From Lysobacteraceae bacterium (lineage in GTDB: Bacteria > Pseudomonadota > Gammaproteobacteria > Nitrococcales > AK92), in assembly GCA_012523465.1 (NCBI GenBank), contig JAAYIK010000014.1, forward strand, positions 88,179 through 152,178: DNA of 64,000 nt, in the 5' to 3' direction. The translations under genes were made by a program, and so were the position numbers. Under the pieces are notes generated by a model that did not search any database, was not told where the DNA came from, and worked only from the letters and a program-made list of their open reading frames with translations. Positions 59,086 to 64,000 of the stretch are shown piece by piece. Every line of letters starts with the position of its first letter. Positions within the stretch are counted from its first letter, which is position 1.

Positions 59086-62000
59086 TCACCACACGTACTG
59101 CAGACCGATGTGCCCGCTCACACTGCGGGACCGGCTATCGCGCAAGCTCTGCGCGTAATCGACTGCAATGAAAGTGCTCAGCTCTTCTCTCACCTGCGCG
59201 TTGAAGCCCAACCCCAGCTGAGCCCGCGTGCTGCCCAGACTGGTTCTCAAATCCACCGCATTCTGGCCGCTCAGGGACGAGAACGTGGTTTGCGCATGCG
59301 CCCCGAAATCGTGCCAAATATTGGCGCGTCCCCAGAATGCGTACTCCTGCCCATCCGCCCCTTCCCAATTCTTTACCAGGCGAGCGCCCAGGCGGCCATG
59401 CCATGCGTGTGAGTCGGCATATCGAACATTGCCGTACCGGTCACGCGCGTTCTCCAAGGATACGATTTGGTAAATGAGCTGAGCTTGAGGCTCGATATTC
59501 CAGTTCTCGTTCAGTTGAAACGAGTAGCCCGTCTCCAGAGAAGCCGTAGCGCCCCAGCCATCAGGAGCGATTGCCTCGCCCTCGAGCGATCGCGCGCGAA
59601 CGGCATCGTATCTCGTGACCTGCGCCACGGCGTCGATATAGGAGCCTGTCTCGCTCACATGCGTCCAATAGGCGCCAAGGGTAAAGCCATCCATGGAGAC
59701 CTTGCCGGCGGACCCGCCCAATACCGCGTCCACGCGGGCCGTTGCGCGGGAGGCCGCAAAGTACGCTCCTGCCACGTCACGTGTGCCGTTGTCATCCAGA
59801 CGGCTGTAGAGATCCTGGCCTATCTGGATGCCCTCCAGATCGAAGCCATAACGAGGACCATTGTCCTCGAACCACTGAAAGCGACTTAAGCCGCTGTCGC
59901 CGCTACCCCCGACCTTGCCGCTGCTGCCAAAAACCCGGCCCCAGGCGCGTCGATCGTTGTCTTCCTGCCGACTGTAATCCCGGCCTGCGCCTTTCGCAGA
60001 AAGCACGACATGGTCCTCGCCGGCCCGGTCATGATAGGTGCCGATCACGTCCAGACCGAGGCGATGCGCCAGCGCCGGCACGGCCATGAACACCGGAACC
60101 TCCTTGCGATAATGGGGCACCTCCTCGGCCGGCCGCGCGGGTGTATCCGGGTCGATGCGCAGGAAACTGCGCAAATACCAGTTGCCGTCGCCAGCATCCT
60201 CGCCCACCCCACCATGGTGCAGCGCATACTCATACGCACCGGCCGCTACACGGTTGACCAAAGCAAAAGCGCCGGGAGCCGACGCCGATTTATCGCGGAT
60301 TTCCACCAGCTCGATGCCATTGCCTCTGGTCAGCTGCCCCATATCCGCGGGGTCGTAATCCACCTGGATGCGCGTCGCACCATTCGCGCCCAAGCGCGTC
60401 GCATCCACGATCAACATGTCGGCATAACGGTCGGGATCCGCCGCGCCAGCAGAACGCGCGCCGACCCTCAGCCACAGCGTGCCTCCATCAGAGACGAACA
60501 CCCCATTGCCGGGACCAAGCGCCGCAGCTCCCGCGCCAGTGATCAGCAATGTATTGCCGATCTCGGCACCGCGCAGGTCCATCAGGCCCGCATGATTGAA
60601 CTCGCCGAGGTTGACCAATTGGCCCTGAACGATGCCGTCGCGCGTCATGTCATACACATCTGCGGACAAGGCGCGGTTATCCACCCCCGTCGTGGGCAGA
60701 TAGAACCCGGTCGCGTCAACGGTTCGCGCGCCTTCCGCGGAACTCAGACGCACCGAGGCGCCAGCCTGATTGTCGAACCGGCTAGCGGCCGATCCGAAAT
60801 CCGAAACAGCGACCCGCTTCGTATCGCGCGCGCCATCACCATCCGTATCCGCGAAATGCCGGAAGGCAAATTCACCACCGGCCCGGTTGAGTACGTCGTT
60901 CTGTCCCCCAGAGGCAAATTCCATGAATCCGGTGATCACGCCCCAGTTCTCCAGGGTCAAGTTGCCGACCCCGCCTGTATAGCGCCCGGAATCCACGACA
61001 GCGCGGTCTGATCCCGCACCGATGCGTCCCTCGTTCCGAAGGGTGGCGGAAACATTGCTGTTCAGAACTACACCTGCGGCAGGGAAACCATGGGCGCCCG
61101 ACCTGCTGGCCCCATCGGACTGCCATCCGCCAATCACCCGGCCACGGGAACCGACCATCAAGAATGCCGTGTCATCCTCCGTCGTGATTGCCACGCCGAC
61201 ACCATACGCCCCATCGGCCGCCACGCTTCCGTCGATCTGCGCCGCGACACGCGCCCGCCGGGACAAGCCGCCGGACGTCAGACCGGTGACCTGGACACCT
61301 ATGGAGTCGGTACCGACCGCCTCTACCTCGGCACCTGAAGCCACGGCAGCGCTCAACTGACCGGAACCAGCGCTTTCCACGACGATGCCCCGTGCCCGTT
61401 CACCAGACGCTCGCACGCCGCCGCGCTGGACCTCGGCGTAGACAAGGGTGTCATGATCGACATTTGTCGCAGTGATGCTCACGCCGCGCGCGTCATCACC
61501 ATCGGCAGTAACCTGACCTGCCGACACGACGGTTACCTCGCCCTTGCCCAATGTCTCCGCATTTACTGCATACGCGGCAGATCCTTCGGCATGGATACGG
61601 CCCGTTGAGGATATCGAGGCGGTCGACCGCGCTTGACTATCGGGATTATTTACCACCGAACGCAGCCCGGACACCCCAGTTCCTCTAGCGGTCACGGACC
61701 CGTCGATTTCTATTTCGGCATGCCCTGTTCCGTCGTTGCGGGCATACACTCCCGAGGCACCGTTGCCATCGACTGAAATGCTCCCGGTGCTCGTTTGAAC
61801 GACTTTCACGTCGGCGGTGCTCGGCTGCGAGGCACTAACGATCACGCCACTACCATCATCTGTCGTGACGTCGATTTCGCCGGACGTGGTCACCACGACC
61901 GATCCCTGCCCCTCGTGGAACGCTCCTATCCCGCCGCTCTCGACTCCGGACGCCGCCAATCGGCTGCCGGCCCGCTGGTTGATCACGATATTGCCCGTGG

Positions 62001-62451
62001 CACTCGGGTCGTCGATCTCGGCGACGATGGCATGGGCGGAGTCGCCATCGACTTCAATATTCGCGCCGGAGTCAACTGTCAGATTACTCCTGCCCTTGAG
62101 CTTGGCTCCGTGGGCATGGGTGCCATCAACGGAAATTCGCACATCGTCGGCCAGGTCAAGGCGAATCGCGTTCGGCCCGTTCGTCGCCAGATCCACGCCG
62201 TGATTTGCTGTACCGGCCGGACGCAGAACCGTCACCGTGGAATCAAGGGTGAGCCATAAGCCGTGGGGTATGGAGGGTTCCAGATAAGAGATGCCAGAGG
62301 AATATTGCCCGGGATCGCCCGAGCAGACCACTTTAGGCTCGATTCCGGCAGATGGAGGACCACACTCCTCCGCCGCCCATGCCGACCCCAAGCTTGACTG
62401 CGCAACCAATCCCGCAACAACGCCTAACGTTGAAATCCTGATTCCGTTCAT
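59086..62451 (-). CDS. Classical autotransporter (type Va secretion)
   Basis: This 1,121-residue protein exports its own N-terminal passenger through a C-terminal outer-membrane barrel. From ATG 62451 a signal peptide is cut after GSAWA at residue 26, followed by a close cysteine pair in ECGPPSAGIEPKVVC. The passenger (about 30-600) is a beta-helix of loose repeats such as SVDGNGASGVYARNDG. A pertactin-like stem (near GNTLLITGAGAAALGPGNG and DRYADMLIVDAT) leads to the barrel, about 850-1121, ending in the required aromatic QYVW. No protease or RGD motif is seen. The ribosome site is weak. Confidence 0.9.
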   Translation of the reverse strand: MNGIRISTLGVVAGLVAQSSLGSAWAAEECGPPSAGIEPKVVCSGDPGQYSSGISYLEPSIPHGLWLTLDSTVTVLRPAGTANHGVDLATNGPNAIRLDLADDVRISVDGTHAHGAKLKGRSNLTVDSGANIEVDGDSAHAIVAEIDDPSATGNIVINQRAGSRLAASGVESGGIGAFHEGQGSVVVTTSGEIDVTTDDGSGVIVSASQPSTADVKVVQTSTGSISVDGNGASGVYARNDGTGHAEIEIDGSVTARGTGVSGLRSVVNNPDSQARSTASISSTGRIHAEGSAAYAVNAETLGKGEVTVVSAGQVTADGDDARGVSITATNVDHDTLVYAEVQRGGVRASGERARGIVVESAGSGQLSAAVASGAEVEAVGTDSIGVQVTGLTSGGLSRRARVAAQIDGSVAADGAYGVGVAITTEDDTAFLMVGSRGRVIGGWQSDGASRSGAHGFPAAGVVLNSNVSATLRNEGRIGAGSDRAVVDSGRYTGGVGNLTLENWGVITGFMEFASGGQNDVLNRAGGEFAFRHFADTDGDGARDTKRVAVSDFGSAASRFDNQAGASVRLSSAEGARTVDATGFYLPTTGVDNRALSADVYDMTRDGIVQGQLVNLGEFNHAGLMDLRGAEIGNTLLITGAGAAALGPGNGVFVSDGGTLWLRVGARSAGAADPDRYADMLIVDATRLGANGATRIQVDYDPADMGQLTRGNGIELVEIRDKSASAPGAFALVNRVAAGAYEYALHHGGVGEDAGDGNWYLRSFLRIDPDTPARPAEEVPHYRKEVPVFMAVPALAHRLGLDVIGTYHDRAGEDHVVLSAKGAGRDYSRQEDNDRRAWGRVFGSSGKVGGSGDSGLSRFQWFEDNGPRYGFDLEGIQIGQDLYSRLDDNGTRDVAGAYFAASRATARVDAVLGGSAGKVSMDGFTLGAYWTHVSETGSYIDAVAQVTRYDAVRARSLEGEAIAPDGWGATASLETGYSFQLNENWNIEPQAQLIYQIVSLENARDRYGNVRYADSHAWHGRLGARLVKNWEGADGQEYAFWGRANIWHDFGAHAQTTFSSLSGQNAVDLRTSLGSTRAQLGLGFNAQVREELSTFIAVDYAQSLRDSRSRSVSGHIGLQYVW

Positions 62452-62563
62452 AAGTTCTGCAGGATAGGTTGCGCCATTGTTTTTTCTGACAAAACCAGCG
62501 ATTTTGGCAATGGAAAGGTTTTTCCTACCCGCCAATCGCTTTATCTTCGCGCATAAGCGCCTA

Positions 62564-62592
62564 AGAGTAGTGATTGTGGCAATCGAATGCAA
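62564..62592 (-). promoter_or_regulatory. Possible promoter of the autotransporter gene
   Basis: On the minus strand TTGCAT (62592-62587), 17 nt, then TACTCT (62569-62564) give a weak sigma-70 pair in an AT-rich leader, about 110 nt upstream of the start codon. Confidence 0.35.
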
Positions 62593-62754
62593 TTAGATTA
62601 AGAGTCCGTGCCGAAACATTTCCGATCGCCTTTTCATCGGTAGGTTCATAGCGCGGCAGAACCGGTCGGCACAAGACCACAGGCCCGCCCGCCTCGAAAT
62701 GATCTGAACCGCCCTGACTATCTCGAAGACTCCAACTCTTGCGAGAATGGAGCG

Positions 62755-63052
62755 CTGAAGACATCAGCAAAGTATTCCCCTGAAGTCCGCGAACGCGCGG
62801 TCCGGATGGTGCGCACGCACCCGGGCGAGCATGGCTCGTTGTGGGCAGCGCTCTGCGCGATCGCGGCCAAGATCGGCTGCACGGCTTAAGACGCTGCGCC
62901 GCTGGAAGCGCCAAGCGGAAATCGACAATGGCGAGCACAAGGGTGTGACCAGCGCAGAATGCGAGGTCAAGGCGCTGCGCCCAGCCCACGCGATCCTGCT
63001 CAAGGCCTCGGCGTATTTTGCCCAGGCGGAGCTCGACCGCCGTGTGACGTGA
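62755..63052 (+). pseudogene. IS3 transposase OrfA remnant
   Basis: The translation follows Orf[35 protein letters not shown], then after a frameshift near 62885 TLRRWKRQAEIDNGEHKGVT and ILLKASAYFAQAELDRR. The expected ATG is CTG at 62755, and a stop interrupts the first frame. It was the helix-turn-helix DNA-binding subunit. Confidence 0.85.
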
Positions 63053-63829
63053 AGACCTTGATTGATGCGCAGCGGCCCGTCGATGGGGTCAAGCCGATCT
63101 AGCCAGGTGCTGCGGATCGCTCCGTCAACTTACGAGCAGCACGCTGCCCGGCGCGCCGGACCGCTGTCGGCTACCGGTACGGGTACAGCGCGATGAGGTT
63201 CTGTGCCAGGCGATTCGTCGGGTCTGGGTGGAGAACTGCCGGGGCTATGGGGGTGGGCAAGGTCTGGCTCCCGCGCAAGCGTGTGGGCATTGTGGCGGCA
63301 CGCTGGCCGGTGGCACGGCGGCGGCGCCGGATGGGGCTGCAAGGCGTGGTGTGCGGCAGACCGGTGAAGACCGCGGTGAGCGATAACGCGGTGCCGGGCC
63401 GGCGGGATCGGGTCAGCCGCCAATTCCGGGCCGCGCGGGCGAACCCGTTGCGGGTCGCCGGCTTCACCGACGTCTTGACCTGGCAGGGCGTTGTGGACGT
63501 GGCCTGCTCCATCATGGCGATCGGGGGGAGGTGCCGGACGTCTCGATCTGCGCCACAGAGCGCTTGGCAGAGGCAGGCATCGAGCTCTCGGTAGGCAGAG
63601 GGGCAGCTCCCTCGCCAATGCGCTGGCGGACCCCATCAACAGCCGGTACAAGGCGGAAGTCATCTGCCGCCAGGCGTGGACGCGCCGGGAGGCGGTGGAG
63701 CTGGCGACGCTGGCGCGGGTGGACGGGTGCAACCACCGCCGCCTGCTGGGGCCGATCGGCAACGCGCCGCTGGCCGAAGCCGAGGCGGCTTGTTATCAGC
63801 GACTTGAGGAATCCGCCAAGGCGGCATGA
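63050..63829 (+). pseudogene. IS3 transposase OrfB remnant
   Basis: Pieces of the DDE integrase are seen in all three frames: KTLIDAQRPVDGVKPI before a stop, SQVLRIAPSTYEQHAARRAG, RRVWVENCRGYGG, RRMGLQGVVCGRPVKT, TERLAEAGIELSVG and YKAEVICRQAWTRREAVELATL. The first catalytic aspartate position reads AGFTD, the segment bearing the second is deleted, and the third is ADP in place of AET. It is inactive. Confidence 0.85.
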
Positions 63830-63857
63830 CTCACACCAACGGACCTCCGAGAAACCC

Positions 63858-63880
63858 GGGGCGGTTCAAAATCCTACCAA
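63858..63880 (-). repeat. Right arm of accessory-segment inverted repeat
   Basis: This is the IS3 right end together with its outer flank (GGGGCGGTTCAAAATCC and ACCAAAC). It is the inverted counterpart of 58643-58668. Confidence 0.55.
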
Positions 63881-63904
63881 ACTGCGCCGCAGTGCTCCGC
63901 CTAT

Positions 63905-63957
63905 AGCTGCGAAGCAGCTTAGGGGGTGGTGAAGCAGCGCATGGCGCACAGCGCCAT
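63905..63957. repeat. Two short perfect hairpins
   Basis: AGCTGC-GAA-GCAGCT (63905-63919) and ATGGCGC-ACA-GCGCCAT (63941-63957) lie just downstream of the partial gene at the window end. They resemble REP or IS200/IS605 end hairpins. Confidence 0.4.
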
Positions 63958-64000
63958 TACTCGGGTGATTCCTGTTGCTCGATGTACTGCTTCAGCACCG
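63957..64000 (-). CDS. C-terminal end of a gene cut by the window, possibly a transposase
   Basis: Only the last 13 codons are visible, ending VLKQYIEQQESPE before TAA. A closing K-x-YIE-x-Q pattern is common at the end of IS200/IS605 or REP-associated transposases, and two hairpins follow the stop. The evidence is too short for a firm name. Confidence 0.3.
   Translation of the reverse strand, partial: VLKQYIEQQESPE

Larger units (their letters stand above)
62705..63868 (+). mobile_element. Decayed IS3-family insertion sequence
   Basis: The element of 1,164 bp is bounded by inverted ends: TGAACCGCCCTGACTATCTC at 62705 and, on the opposite strand at 63868, TGAACCGCCCCGGGTTTCTC. It contains broken orfA and orfB. 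I see no target-site duplication (GATC on the left, AAAT on the right). It is immobile by itself. Confidence 0.85.

Noticed and set aside
62705..63868. Active IS3 element
   Set aside because: The start codon is lost, both reading frames are broken and the catalytic residues are missing or deleted.

Overview
The window is chromosomal DNA from a GC-rich gammaproteobacterium (about two-thirds G+C by eye). The gene order gyrA-serC-serA-pheA-hisC-tyrA-aroA-cmk-rpsA-ihfB on the minus strand, with mtnA / mtaD-ubiG-mupP-yciK close by, is the arrangement known from pseudomonads and from Chromatiales or Ectothiorhodospiraceae-like lineages. aroA is not fused to tyrA, and serA sits inside the cluster, so this is not a typical Pseudomonas. 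Azurin, rubredoxin, a NADH-complex-factor-like phytoene synthase homologue and ubiquinone genes (ubiG, ubiX) point to a respiratory, probably facultatively anaerobic organism. I cannot name the genus.

Layout. 1-12.4 kb: minus-strand cluster for serine and aromatic amino acids and histidine (gyrA, serC, serA, pheA, hisC, tyrA, aroA, cmk) ending in rpsA and ihfB. 12.5-20.7 kb: mixed-orientation genes for membrane and metal transport (MarC/YchE, MgtE, a YbdG-type mechanosensitive channel), a KamA-type radical SAM aminomutase, a deaminase, azurin, a cyclophilin and mtnA. 20.8-25.8 kb: plus-strand operon mtaD-ubiG-gph/mupP-(NDUFAF6-like)-yciK, then a stand-alone protein resembling the N-terminal half of Ycf46. 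25.8-30.6 kb: minus-strand rluB-scpB-scpA-trpS-M50 protease-yciO. 30.7-32.8 kb: plus-strand yciB-yciI-bolA-parvulin lipoprotein. 32.8-40.0 kb: minus-strand repair and RNA-modification genes (ligA, rmuC, a SMUG1-type glycosylase, an unknown membrane protein, an RsmB-like methyltransferase, an MBL hydrolase). 40.2-48.7 kb: an acyl-CoA ligase, then the operon cfa-aapJQMP-aldehyde dehydrogenase for general amino-acid uptake. 49-55.8 kb: mpl-ubiX-LON domain protein, a DedA/LssY protein, hemL, rubredoxin, thiE. 55.8-58.4 kb: a tail-anchored coiled-coil protein with cpdA, and a Sel1 lipoprotein.

From about 58.4 kb to the end the character changes. There is a small unknown ORF, an 1,121-residue classical autotransporter with an AT-richer leader, a decayed IS3-family element with both inverted repeats still visible, and the C-terminal end of what may be another transposase. 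A TGAACCG-type inverted end at 58.65 kb, opposite in orientation to the IS3 right end at 63.87 kb, brackets this accessory segment.

Many intergenic spaces hold GC-rich perfect hairpins without a U-tract. Only the one after azurin looks like a textbook intrinsic terminator. I see no CRISPR array, tRNA, rRNA, phage or evident defence system. The observations I would check first are the Ycf46-N-like protein, the NDUFAF6-like gene in the mupP locus, the four-cysteine TrpRS, the cfa/aapJ overlap with its cysteine-rich tail, the dual-start cyclophilin, the tail-anchored coiled-coil protein and the bracketed autotransporter island.
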